Below are positions 54,776 through 64,000 of a stretch of DNA of 64,000 nucleotides, in pieces. The position numbers and the translations under genes are program-made. The number at the start of each line of letters is the position of its first letter. Position 1 is the stretch's first letter. The notes under the pieces are model-generated. The model was given only the letters and a program-made list of their open reading frames with translations, was not told where the DNA came from and ran no database searches. The stretch comes from Eucommia ulmoides (taxonomy: Eukaryota; Streptophyta; Magnoliopsida; Garryales; Eucommiaceae), in the NCBI GenBank assembly GCA_016647705.1, contig CM028340.1:14399001-14463000 (forward strand), read 5' to 3'.

Positions 54776-55129
54776 GATTATATTTTCTTACCCCTTTTAA
54801 ACTGTTTTGAGGTCCTAAAACTCTGTGCATCTCACCTAATTGGATTCCACAAATGATAAGATCATTTTAATTAGAACTTATTTATATTAAAACAATATTT
54901 TTATGGACGTATTTGTAAATCAGGAATATGAATGATATGAGTAGGTGCACCCTAAGGAGTCAATATATATTAAATATGAAAGGTGTCATTATCTAGAAAT
55001 GAAAATAATAATTGTTTGGCATGTTGTGAAAGTGTGTCCACTTCCTATGAGAATTGAGTTATTCTAAAAAACACTTGAAAAGTGGGACAATACAATACTC
55101 TAAGGTGTTGTTTAATAAAATTTATCTGA

Positions 55130-55560
55130 ACACTAGACAAATCATACGTGGCCAATGAGATTTTATTTTCCTAAACAAGTCGTAGTTTGAAGCCCTCGAT
55201 TTTCAACAAGTTAAAAGAATATGAAAGCGTAAAGAGAGTTTTTTTTTAGTCGTCGGTATTCTCAGAAAAATACTTAGGTCATTTTGAAAAGCAGGGAGCC
55301 GCTATCTAGCAGTGGGTTTAAATGATGTATTATGTCATCGAATTTTTAGAAAACAATTTGAAAGACATAAATAAATTTGACTCCAAGGACAATGTCAAAC
55401 CAGAGATTCATTTAAAAGAATTTGGGGGTTGGTTACACTTAGGGAAGATGTTACGCACCCCAAGATGCCTGTCCGAAAATGACACCCTATGTTCAATTAA
55501 ATCCAATTAGTTAAAGTCTGAATGTTTTAATTTATTTTGAATTTTTTTCCTTTTTTATAA
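55130..55560 (-). repeat. Tat/Ogre-type LTR fragment
   Basis: Reverse-complement match to 8930-9291, the end of the solo LTR in the Copia element. Landmarks are TTTTCGGACRGGCRTCTTGGGGTG and a decayed GATAGCGGCTC where the other copy has GGTGGCGACTC. The 62-codon frame at 55322 is antisense to it and not a gene. Confidence -1.
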
Positions 55561-55797
55561 ATTCTTTTTTGTATTTTCAAATTAAGATGGGGCAAGTTTT
55601 GTTTTTTTGTTTTTTTTTGGAATGTTATCCTGGTATAACCTCTTATCAAATATTAAGAGATTTGATAAAGATGATCCTGAGGAGAGTTTTATATATGTTT
55701 TCGATGAACTTCTTTAATTTAAGTGGGCAAATTAATCTAAATGAATTCGATAGTTTTGATGAAAATATGAATGCAAGATGCAAAACATGTATTTCTA

Positions 55798-56155
55798 GGT
55801 AAAAATAACTCATTACTCTTATGTTCTAAATTCAACCCAAATTAGGATCACACATGACAATTTAAAATGAGTAATCTTATGTGTGACATGGTCAGAAATG
55901 ATAAATTTAAGATCCTAAATGATTTTTATAAAGAGTTGAATTGAGAAAATATTTTTAACACATAAAATGATGAGTTTCTAGTCAATTCGGTCAACTGAAG
56001 AAACAGGTCGGTTGACTAATGAAAACAGTAGTTTAAAAGTGTTAAAATGAGAGCCCACTGACCAATTTGGTCAACTGACAAAATGGGTTAGTTGACTAAC
56101 GAAAATGGTAGCTTGAAGGGAGTTCAAAAGGAAGTTCATGACCAATTCGGTCAAC
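55798..56155 (+). repeat. Old dispersed repeat, copy B part 1
   Basis: Matches copy A in inverted orientation. From about 55976 it enters an array of GGTCAACTGA and GGTTGACTAA words with units of about 75 bp. Interrupted at 56155 by the solo LTR. Confidence -1.
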
Positions 56156-57815
56156 TGATAGGTGTAAAATACCTACGTATTTCCAATCCAAATTTGTTAG
56201 TTTTCATATACGTTTATAGTTATTTTTATATGTTTTAATATATTTTTATACTTTTTGTATAAATCAGGCGTGTAGAGCAAAAAGATAGGAAACTGGAGCG
56301 AAAACGATGAGATCAAACCGAAAGCGAGTCAAAGTTACGGTGAATAAACAAGCAAGGAGGGAAAAATATGAAGGAAGCCCACCGCCTAGGCGTCCAGACC
56401 TCCGCCTAGGCGGTGAAGATGCTGAGAATGACAAAAGGCTACTGACAGCCCACCGCCTAGGCAGGAAATTCTTCCACCTAGGTGGAAATCCCAGTAGAAA
56501 CATTTTCAAGTCCACCGCCTACTTCTTCGCCTAGGCGATCACCAAACCTGCAAAGCCGGTACAGGTGCTGTAACTTCAAGGCTATTTTGGATTATTATTC
56601 AATCCGATTTTGGAAATACTCAAAACATAGAAGTTGTAGATATTGTTCTTATATTTCCATAGGTTTTTGAATCACCTCAATCGGAGTTCGGATGAATAAG
56701 TTACAGCCAAAACATAATTGCAAACCTACAGTAACTTTGCCTAGGCGAAATTCCGGCAGAAAGTTAACCGACTTAACTTCGCCTAGGCAAAAATCCTGTA
56801 GCACAGCCTTAATATTTATGAGATATTTTGATATCTTTTGGATATTTTGTTTTCCTTCTCTCTTCCCTCTCTTCATCCCTCAAGGCCTTAGGCTATATTT
56901 TAGGAGTAGCGTTAGGAATATTTGAGGGAGAGCTCTCAACCCGAGGTGGAGAATCAACGAGGAAGTGATCGATCGACGTTTCTAGCGGAAAATCTTCGGA
57001 TATCGGCTAAGTCGCTCATTTCCTCTCTTTGTTTTCCTCATTTTGGTAGTTGTTGAGTATGTTTAGCTCGTTTTACATTGTGTAAACAGTTAGGGCCACG
57101 AGTTAAACATGGATTGTAATAGGGATTAACGTATTATTTATGAAAATGTAGTTTTGGTTGAATTTGTGTTTCGTTTATGGTTGTTCCTTATAATTTCGAT
57201 TGTGTTGCCGTGTTTTCTATGATTATATGCTAGTTTAGATATATTGAGAATACGGGGTTTGACACTCGGGAGAGGTAACCTCGGATTCGGACTAGGGTTA
57301 ACACAACAAGACAATCTAACTACCCGGGAGGATGTTAGAAAGTGTGCAATCGTTGATGTTGGGGTGAGACTCGCGTGACCTAGAGTCGTTAAGACGTTGA
57401 GGAGGACTTCGGCATTGACACGAAGTCACGTATTCCCCAGTCTTACACTCGGAAGAGGTGGTGAGGGAGTTTACGAACCGAGATTGTCGGATATGCCGAA
57501 CGCCGTTAATGTTAAATAAAACGAAATCAAATGCATTTAAGTAAATAAAGTTAATCCCTAGGCAATCTACTCCCCTAAACAATCTCAAATTAGTATTTAT
57601 AGTATAGTTAACTTAATTAGTATTTTAGTTTAGTATTAGTATTTAATTAAATTCCATTTTTGTCGCCTAGATAAAGTCAGGTTATGACAATCGCGATACT
57701 CGATAGTAACAACACCAATTCCTGTGGATACGATACCCGACCGAAAGGTCCATTATACTAAAACTTGATCCGTACGCTTGCGGTGAAAGTGACAGCGTTT
57801 ATTTAGCGGCCACCA
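56156..57815 (+). repeat. Solo LTR related to the Athila LTR
   Basis: 1660 bp, beginning TGATAGGTGTAAAATACCT and ending GCGGCCACCA. It is flanked by TCAAC on both sides (56151-56155 and 57816-57820). It shares with the Athila LTR the palindrome array (56384-56800, fewer and more spread words), the GGGTTTGACACTCGGGAGAG block (57255-57275) and the TCCATTATACTAAAACT tail, but is clearly diverged. It arose by recombination between the LTRs of a full element. Confidence -1.
56384..56800 (+). repeat. Palindrome words CCGCCTAGGCG in the solo LTR
   Basis: About eight words: CACCGCCTAGGCG, CTCCGCCTAGGCGG, CCCACCGCCTAGGC, CCACCTAGGTGG, TTCGCCTAGGCG and, after a gap of 150 bp, two TTGCCTAGGC or TTCGCCTAGGC forms. 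CCACCTAGGTGG is itself a perfect palindrome, so both arms changed together. Confidence -1.
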
Positions 57816-57820
57816 TCAAC

Positions 57821-58270
57821 CAACCAAGATGGTCAGTCAATCGACAAGAAGCAAATGTAAATTTTCATTATGGTTGGTTGACTAACCCAGGGGGTCGGTC
57901 AACCAACAGACAGGTTGGTCAATCGACACTGACAGACTCAGTCAACTTGACTATTTCGATTTTTTTGATGTTTGACCCACATCCTAGGGTTTTAAATGTT
58001 TGAAAAGGATATATTTTGGGGATTTGAGTATTTTACTATTATATATCATCTATTATTAAGATCTTAATTAATTGGTCCTTATATTAATTAATTATATAAG
58101 TTGAATTGGTAAGACTATTTTCTATACTTATGGATTTTGATTCAAAAAATTATGGGGATAAAATTGAGCTTTTCTAAGAGTATATTTAAATGAAATATAT
58201 CTATTTTAAAAGTATTTTATATATGGGGTCTTAAAGTGTCATTTAAGGTCTTATATTTTGAAAAGTAGCC
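57821..58270 (+). repeat. Old dispersed repeat, copy B part 2
   Basis: GGTCAGTCAATCG and GGTTGGTTGACTAACC words (57828-57955) are followed by the unique part that matches copy A at 45026-45120 and 31850-32082 in inverted orientation. Confidence -1.
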
Positions 58271-58620
58271 GTTATTAGATATCTTTGAAATTCATATAAT
58301 TAAACTTGTGAATTTTGAGTTTAAATATTACTATTTTGGTGGAGAATATTTGGGGTCAAATATATGAGAGAGATTTATGTAATTTTATTTGACCTTACGA
58401 TTTAGTCCATATGCTTTTTGATTTTGTGATAAAATTCTTGTTATACTTTCATTGACTTAGATCAAATTATTTTTGGGATTAAATTGAAAGCTTTAAAAGT
58501 TATATTTTTGGTCAAATATAGTCATTATAAATATCTATATAATAAATCAGCTTATTTATAAAGAGGGCCATTGGATCAAGAGACAAATATTTAGATATTG
58601 GTAGCGGTAGGATCATTTTA
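58271..58620. other. AT-rich, no gene seen
   Basis: Probably the tail of the old repeat; homology to copy A fades after about 58330. Confidence -1.
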
Positions 58621-58627
58621 AACTACA

Positions 58628-59692
58628 TATAAAAGAGAAAATAAAAAGTTGGGTTTCACTTCCACACTTCCTTAGCTGCTACACATTCTCCATCTCACTC
58701 ACGTCTGTCTTCTCCTATCTCACACTCATTCTCTCCCCAAAACCTCTTGAATTCATCTTTCTCTATCTTTGATGTACTAGCTATAAGAAATCATCACTAT
58801 CGTTATGATCAGGTCACCTTCATCAATGGCATATTCTCCTATCTTGCAGAAAATTCCAGGTTCATCTTTCCTTCTCCCTTTCTACTTTTCGTTTTTCAGT
58901 TTGTTCGATTTTCAAAACTATCACTCAATTTGAGTTGGGACACCGATTGTGGTGTTGATCTGAGTAGGGACACTGATGGTGGCATTGGTTTCAAAAACCC
59001 TCATTTGATTGGGTACCTTCGCCTCCCATCTCGCACTCTCGACGACCGTCAATCACCGCAGATCGATGATCACGCTCTGGTGCAACTCTCTCTCTTTCTA
59101 ACTCTCCTCTCGCTCTTATTTTTTCTCCCTCTCGTGCCAACATCACCATTTTCTTCCGAAAATGCCGCTGCTTTCAGGTACGATCTCTCTTTTCTCTCTC
59201 ACTCTCCCTTCACACGTTCCAAGTACACTTATATTTGGTGTTTTTGTTCCTAGATTTCTCCTTTTGTTTATGGAAAAATTGGGAATGGCATTATGTCTCT
59301 CTTATTCCCTATTATATTTCATTAATTGCTTTTGTATTGAGTATAGAATTTGTCATTTTCATGCATATAAGCTCATATTTATAACGTTGATCTGTTAACG
59401 CATATTCTCTATGTGTGTGTAGAATTCGTAAAATCAGCCAATGTCAATTGGTAATTTACTATACCCTATTGTTGAATTTGGCTTCCTCACATTTTCTTGA
59501 ATTTTTTTTATTGATAAAACTAATAGTTGTAACTGAAATGTTCGTCTTCTTTAGATTATTCTTCTTCGCTTTGCGCAAGTCAGGTGAGTTGTCACTCGAA
59601 TCTTTTTTTGCTTCTCTTTTGAATCTTCTTCTTCTCCTTCAATCTTTCTCCATTTGTTTATGCAGTTCTTTAGTTGCTCTGTTTGATGCTGC
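58628..59692 (+). other. Possible 5' part of a host gene, cut by a retrotransposon
   Basis: TATAAAAGA (58628) precedes a CT-rich leader (58655-58745). A good donor TTTCAGGTACG lies at 59177-59180 after ATGCCGCTGCTTTCAG. Acceptor-like TGTGTGTAG (59422) and TTTATGCAG (59665) follow. The last is followed by TTCTTTAGTTGCTCTGTTTG, which reads SLVALFDAA in one frame and is broken at 59693 by the LTR. The composition resembles a gene 5' end with short exons. I cannot identify a product, and the 168-codon frame at 58747 runs across the presumed leader. Confidence -1.
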
Positions 59693-59981
59693 TGTAAGAC
59701 CCTGATTTTTAATTTAGTCGTATTTTAAAATATTTCAAAAATACCGGGGTGGATGGCGCTATTAATTATTTTGATTAAAAAAATCTTGGGGTCAATTTGC
59801 AAATTCAAAAACATTTATTCTACACTTTGGGATTCAATTTGTCATTTAATTATTAAAATTAAAATTTTAGGAATGAAATCACAATTTAAGAAACTCATAA
59901 AAATGGTAATTGAACTAAAAAAAAGACTTAAAAAAACTTTAAGGGAGGATACTATAAAATGGGGAATAAACTTTAAAAATA

Positions 59982-59982
<1 letters not shown>

Positions 59983-60046
<64 letters not shown>
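59983..60046. repeat. (TA)n microsatellite
   Basis: More than 30 TA repeats within the Gypsy LTR. Confidence -1.
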
Positions 60047-60049
<3 letters not shown>

Positions 60050-60599
60050 TATATGTTATAGGAGGATCGATCAAACACGCCGAGAGAAGAAGGATCGAGA
60101 TCACGACGTGGCAAGCGAGGATTAAGTTGATCCACTACAAACATGAATATAAATTACCCCATGCAAATCGTGATCTCAACTCTCAAAATAAGAAACGCAA
60201 AAAAGAGAAGGAAGAGAGAGAAAGAGAAGAGAGAGAGAGAGGTTCGCCGGCGGTGGGGTACAGTCCAGCGTGGGTGGTGGCCCTCCGTTCTGTCAGATTT
60301 GTGCGTGTGTGGTTTATCCATCGTTCAGACAATCATTCAACCTGAGGTGTGTGTGTTCTATTCCATTCCGTCGTTGAGTGTTGGTGCTCTGGTTTTGTAC
60401 CAACTGTGTGTATGTGTGTATGTATATGCATGTAAATTGCGTGGGTGTGTGTGTGGCTCATCTACTGCTGTGTGTGTGGGTATGTGATCAGGTTGTGGGT
60501 GTGTTCCGTTCTGTCAGATGGGGGTGTCGGTGTGGTCGCCGTCGTCGCCGGAGTGGAGAGTAGAGAGAGAAAGCACTCGGTAGGTCCTTGGTGGGTGTA

Positions 60600-60850
60600 T
60601 GTTCACCGGTGGTATATAGACGGTGCGGGGGGGTGCCATCGACGTTGCCAGAGCGTGTGTGTGTAGGTGTTCGGTTAGATAGGTGTTTCGGGTGTGTGTT
60701 GTTCAGACATGGAGCGTATGTGTGTGTGTTTTGCTCATCTGGAGTGTGTGTGTGTGTGTGTGTGTCGTCGTGTGTAGCTGTGTGTGCGTGTGTTGTTCGG
60801 ATGGTGGTGTTGTCATTCGGAGATGTGTGTGTGTGGATCGCCGGAGTGAG
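60600..60850. repeat. GT-rich low-complexity block
   Basis: Repeated TGTGTGTG words with short interruptions. The overlapping frames of 110 codons (+) and 166 codons (-) are translations of this block and not genes. Confidence -1.
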
Positions 60851-61136
60851 AATGAGAGTTAGTGAGAGAGAGAATGGTGGCGGGCTGGATTCAAACAAAA
60901 AACAGCAAACAGGGAGGTAGAATAGCAAACAGACGGGAAAAAAAAAAAGAAAGAAAAAGAAAGAGAAAGAAAAGGGAAATTTGTACAAATCACCCCACTA
61001 AAATTAATGATCCCATCTTACGGCCGATGGAAAAATTTGGAAAAGGTTCACAATTACCGGAGAATCAGAAGCGGAGAGTCAGGGGAGTTTGTGAGTGCGG
61101 ATTATCAGGTGAGTGTTCTATCTTCTTGCCAAACTA

Positions 61137-61173
<37 letters not shown>

Positions 61174-61527
61174 TGTAAAATGGTTTTACTTAAACTGCAT
61201 GGTTTTAAAATTATGTGGATCAAGCAGGTTTTTGGGTGAGTTAGTGAAATGGATTTTTGTCGAATTATGTTGATTTTAAAAGAAAGTTGAAAATGATTTT
61301 CGTTGGATTCGGTGGTTTTAAAAGAGAGTGAAAAATATCTGGTTTTCTAAAAATAAAGAGTGGAAAAATGGTTCTGGTGAAATCAGGCATTTTTTTTAAA
61401 AGAAAGGGAAAAATATGATTTTGGATTAAAATTGGTTTTGGAAATAGAGGGTGATGTTTGAGATTTGACGATGTTATTGATTTTTGATTTGATGATGACG
61501 TTATTGATTTGACGATTCTATAGTATT

Positions 61528-61735
61528 TATCTGCTTTGGCAGAGTGATGATTATCTTTTTCGGCAGAGTGATGGTATTGATTTGACGATGCCATAATATT
61601 TATCCGCTTCGGCGGAGTGGTGTTTATCTGCTTCGGCAGAGTGATGATATTCATTTCGGCAGAGTGATGTTTATCTGCTTCGGCAGAGTGATGTTAGACG
61701 TTATACTACACAGTGATTATCCACTTCGGCAGACT
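61528..61735 (+). repeat. Array of TTCG-loop hairpins in the Gypsy LTR
   Basis: Seven copies of a unit reading TTATCTGCTTCGGCAGAGTG with variable spacing. Perfect 5-bp stems with a TTCG loop occur at 61627-61640 and 61674-61687 (TCTGC, GCAGA). The copy at 61603-61616 has TCCGC with GCGGA, a compensatory pair change. Other copies are weaker (CTGCTTTGGCAG, CCACTTCGGCAG). Confidence -1.
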
Positions 61736-62407
61736 GATGGGTGTTCATAGGAAGGCATATCCTATGGGTGGTACGGTACTGCTGCAACTCCTGATCGTGA
61801 GGTTAAAACGATTACTATGGCTAACCAGTGTGTGTTGTGGTGGAGTGGTGGTTTGAGATGTGGTGTTTTACTTATATTGGATGATTTGTTATTTATTATG
61901 GTGATTGGTATGATTTTATACTAGATGGATTTTGATAGAACTTATCTATATCGCTTTATTTTCACTGCTTATATACTGGAGATTTTACGAGCTATATGGT
62001 ATTTATATACTTACGCTTGATCCATTTAGATGTTGTAGAATGATTTATTATTATAAAATGTTTTTACTAAGAAGGCAGTATACTTGCAGGTGAATCAGCT
62101 AGGAGTCGGTCCCCTACTGGCACTAGTTAGAGTTATGCGTGTCATATGATGGAGTCATATGGGAGTATTTTGAGATGAGCTGTCAGAGGTGAACCTAAGA
62201 GGGGTTCATGAGATTTATTTTGTTGTTCTAATTTTTTGGGACGGGTGTGTCCCTATAGCACTAAATTATGTATATGTTGTATAGATAATTTTATATTGTT
62301 TCATGTATATTGTCGTTTTATGAGTTGGTTTGACGGTCAGGTGATGTCATGTCGACGTCATGTCGGCCCCATGGTGACGGGTGTCCGGGGTGGGGTGTGA
62401 CAAATTT

Positions 62408-62420
62408 TGGTATGAGAGCC
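62408..62420 (+). other. Primer-binding site of the Gypsy element
   Basis: TGGTATGAGAGCC, one base different from the common plant tRNA-iMet site, five bases after the LTR end. Confidence -1.
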
Positions 62421-63300
62421 TAGGTTATAGGTTCTGTAGACTTGTCAGTAGTTGTGTCAGTAAAAGACCATGAGATAGAAGGACGTACCAGTCGTCTATT
62501 CAGTCTGTAGGGGACATGAGATAGGGTGTCAATAGGTGAGCTCGGTACGTGGGTGATATTTAGTTTAGTTGATACGTTGGCTTTGGGCATGGTTGGTTGT
62601 CTTATTAGAAATTAGTGCGTGTGATGAAAGTGTGATATGGTTAGTTGGTGGATTCAGGTGGTGTTGTGTTATTGGTAGTAGAAATAGGTGGATTGCGATT
62701 GTGGGAGTATTAATAGTTGAAAATGTGAGATTTTAATTGAAAAATAACTATATGCGTATTACGTGACGATGAGATAATTATCGGTAGCACCTAACAAGTC
62801 GTTATTAAAATATGAGATAGTATAGCAGGACACACTTAAGTTAGAAAAATAAATGACATTTAAAATGAGTATAAAATTGCCTTTTTGGCAATATAAAATG
62901 AATCTTATGATAATATCAAAAGGAGAGTTCGTATAAGTTGGAATTAAGGTAATGAGAAAACTGTGGCGATATTAGAAAATATTTAATTTGGTAGTACGTT
63001 CTATGTTGACGGGGAGTTGGAGCAGAAGTTTGTGGAACTAGTAAATATCACAAACGATATGTAGAAAGTAGTCGAGAATTGTGGGTCTGGGATGATAGTA
63101 AGTGCGCATAAATATAGTCTGTTTGTATGGGTAATATAGAGTGGCTGGTGGAGTCAAATCTTAGATGAATAAAAGTGTGTATGGTTGGGAAGGTGTAATT
63201 AGTACCTCAGTTAGTTTGATAGTGGGTCTAGGAGGCCAGAAAAGTGTTAAAGAAATGATATCAGAACACTGTACACGGGTGTTGGGCACCAGTCAGAACA
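62421..63300 (+). other. Decayed leader and gag region of the Gypsy element
   Basis: No gag or zinc-knuckle frame is recognisable. The distance from the primer site to recognisable pol is only about 0.9 kb, so most of gag and protease has been deleted. Confidence -1.
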
Positions 63301-64000
63301 AGTTCAGGTGGTGAATATTATAATAGCTAGGGATTTTCCCTATGTAGTTCTGAGAGGAATTGTCGAGGTGTCAGTAAGCATGATTAATAACTGTAGTTGT
63401 TGTAAAATAAGTTCCATAATTTTAAGGAGGTGAACATTTGGCTCTTTAAGTTGGTTAAATATAATCGTGTTGATAAAAATGTGGGGAATTGGGACTTTAA
63501 AAATTTTTCACCGTTGTTTAGAAAATGAGGGGAATAATTGTAAGTAGAAGATTGATTTCTATAGGAGAAGTCATGTGATGGCCCACGGAAAATCGGGTCA
63601 TTATAATAAAGTAGACTGTTAACTCACGATTAAGTTAGATCTGGTGTTTCTCTCCATGAAGCTCCGGTGTTACGAAAAAGGGAGCTATGAAAAATGAAGA
63701 TACATTGAGGATGCATGTTGGTAACTCATTATGTAGAATTGATGGTTTGTTTAATTAACTGTGAAATACCAGGGTGTCTTCCCAATAGATTGCAGAGTAG
63801 GATGGTTATGGAGTAGGATAGTACCAATTGGAGGTCAGAGATGGTGGCATGGTGAAAGCGACGATCCGGTCGAGCGTAAAGCAAAGTATGTAGAACATCT
63901 CTAGATTGTGTTGCTAATACTGCGAGAAAAACAATTGGTTATTGAATTCAATGCAAGTGAGGTTTTGGTTGGATCGAGTGGTAATTTTGGGACAAGTGAT
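63300..64000 (+). pseudogene. Gypsy pol remnant (reverse transcriptase N-terminal part), runs off the right edge
   Basis: Traces in shifting frames: RDFPYVV (about 63330), the linker before reverse transcriptase; an APVL segment (about 63662); a RIDGLFN segment (about 63739); and KAKYVEHL with REKQL (about 63881-63945), leading to a decayed EFWLDRVV-like end at 63960-63985. The order matches chromovirus pol. Many stops and indels; non-functional. Confidence -1.

Larger units (their letters stand above)
59693..62402 (+). repeat. 5' LTR of a Gypsy element (Del/Tekay-like chromovirus)
   Basis: Starts TGTAAGACCCTGATTTTT and ends GGGGTGGGGTGTGACA. It is followed after five bases by a tRNA-Met-type primer site. 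At 2.7 kb this is in the range of Tekay LTRs. It contains a (TA)n tract (59983-60045), GA-rich and GT-rich low-complexity blocks (60180-60870), a second (TA)n (61143-61170) and a hairpin array (61528-61735). The 3' LTR and target duplication (expected GCTGC) would lie beyond the window. Confidence -1.

Noticed and set aside
55322-55510. 62-codon plus-strand ORF
   Set aside because: It is antisense to a fragment of a Tat/Ogre-type LTR that also occurs at 8930-9291.
60488-60988. 166-codon minus-strand frame and overlapping 110-codon plus-strand frame
   Set aside because: Both are translations of a GT-rich low-complexity block inside an LTR.

Overview
The window is nuclear DNA from a flowering plant. 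The evidence is an AT-rich base composition, GT-AG introns, a plant-type MscS-like channel gene, and dense plant transposons (Copia, Athila, chromovirus and Tat-type Gypsy, L1 LINE, SINE, TRIM, hAT, Mutator and Harbinger MITEs, Helitron ends). I cannot name the species. The only convincing host gene is a five-exon MSL9/MSL10-type mechanosensitive ion channel on the + strand (18644-27045, 780 codons). Most of the rest is transposon sequence of different ages, much of it nested.

Layout. 1-815: a decayed Copia gag on the minus strand. 1.1-1.6 kb: Helitron-like termini. 2086-2901: a hAT-type element with an 8-bp target duplication. 3.2-3.7 kb: a possible small gene. 5.16-15.09 kb: a nest. A tandem TRIM array with three LTRs is split by a 9.1-kb Copia-type element (5913-15001, target duplication CAAAT). 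That element has intact ends but no coding capacity, and it carries a probable Tat/Ogre-type solo LTR. 17.2-18.2 kb: an inverted-repeat element just upstream of the MSL gene. 18.6-28.3 kb: the MSL gene, whose introns hold a SINE, an internally deleted Copia (21131-24120, target duplication TGCAC) and several MITEs. 28.3-32.1 kb: intergenic sequence with a decayed plastid-type tRNA-Trp.

32083-45020: a 12.9-kb Athila-type Gypsy element (target duplication ATGAT). It has a degenerate gag-pol, a separate downstream ORF preceded by a possible intron, and striking arrays of the palindrome CCGCCTAGGCGG. The element sits inside an older repeat whose other copy, in inverted orientation, lies at 55.8-58.3 kb. 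That second copy is itself split by a solo LTR related to the Athila LTR (56156-57815, target duplication TCAAC). Between them lie a Mutator-type MITE (10-bp target duplication), a TRIM containing a SINE, and a decayed L1 LINE (about 48.8-54.6 kb). The right end holds a possible 5' part of a host gene, cut by a Gypsy LTR of Del/Tekay type (59693-62402). Its internal region is decayed and runs off the window.

I see no operon, defence locus, CRISPR array or secondary-metabolite cluster. The unusual signals are structural. Three repeat families carry arrays of palindromic or hairpin words: CCGCCTAGGCGG, GGTCGACC and a TTCG-loop hairpin. A 40-bp duplication covers a splice donor of the MSL gene, and a large non-coding Copia-type element has kept intact termini.
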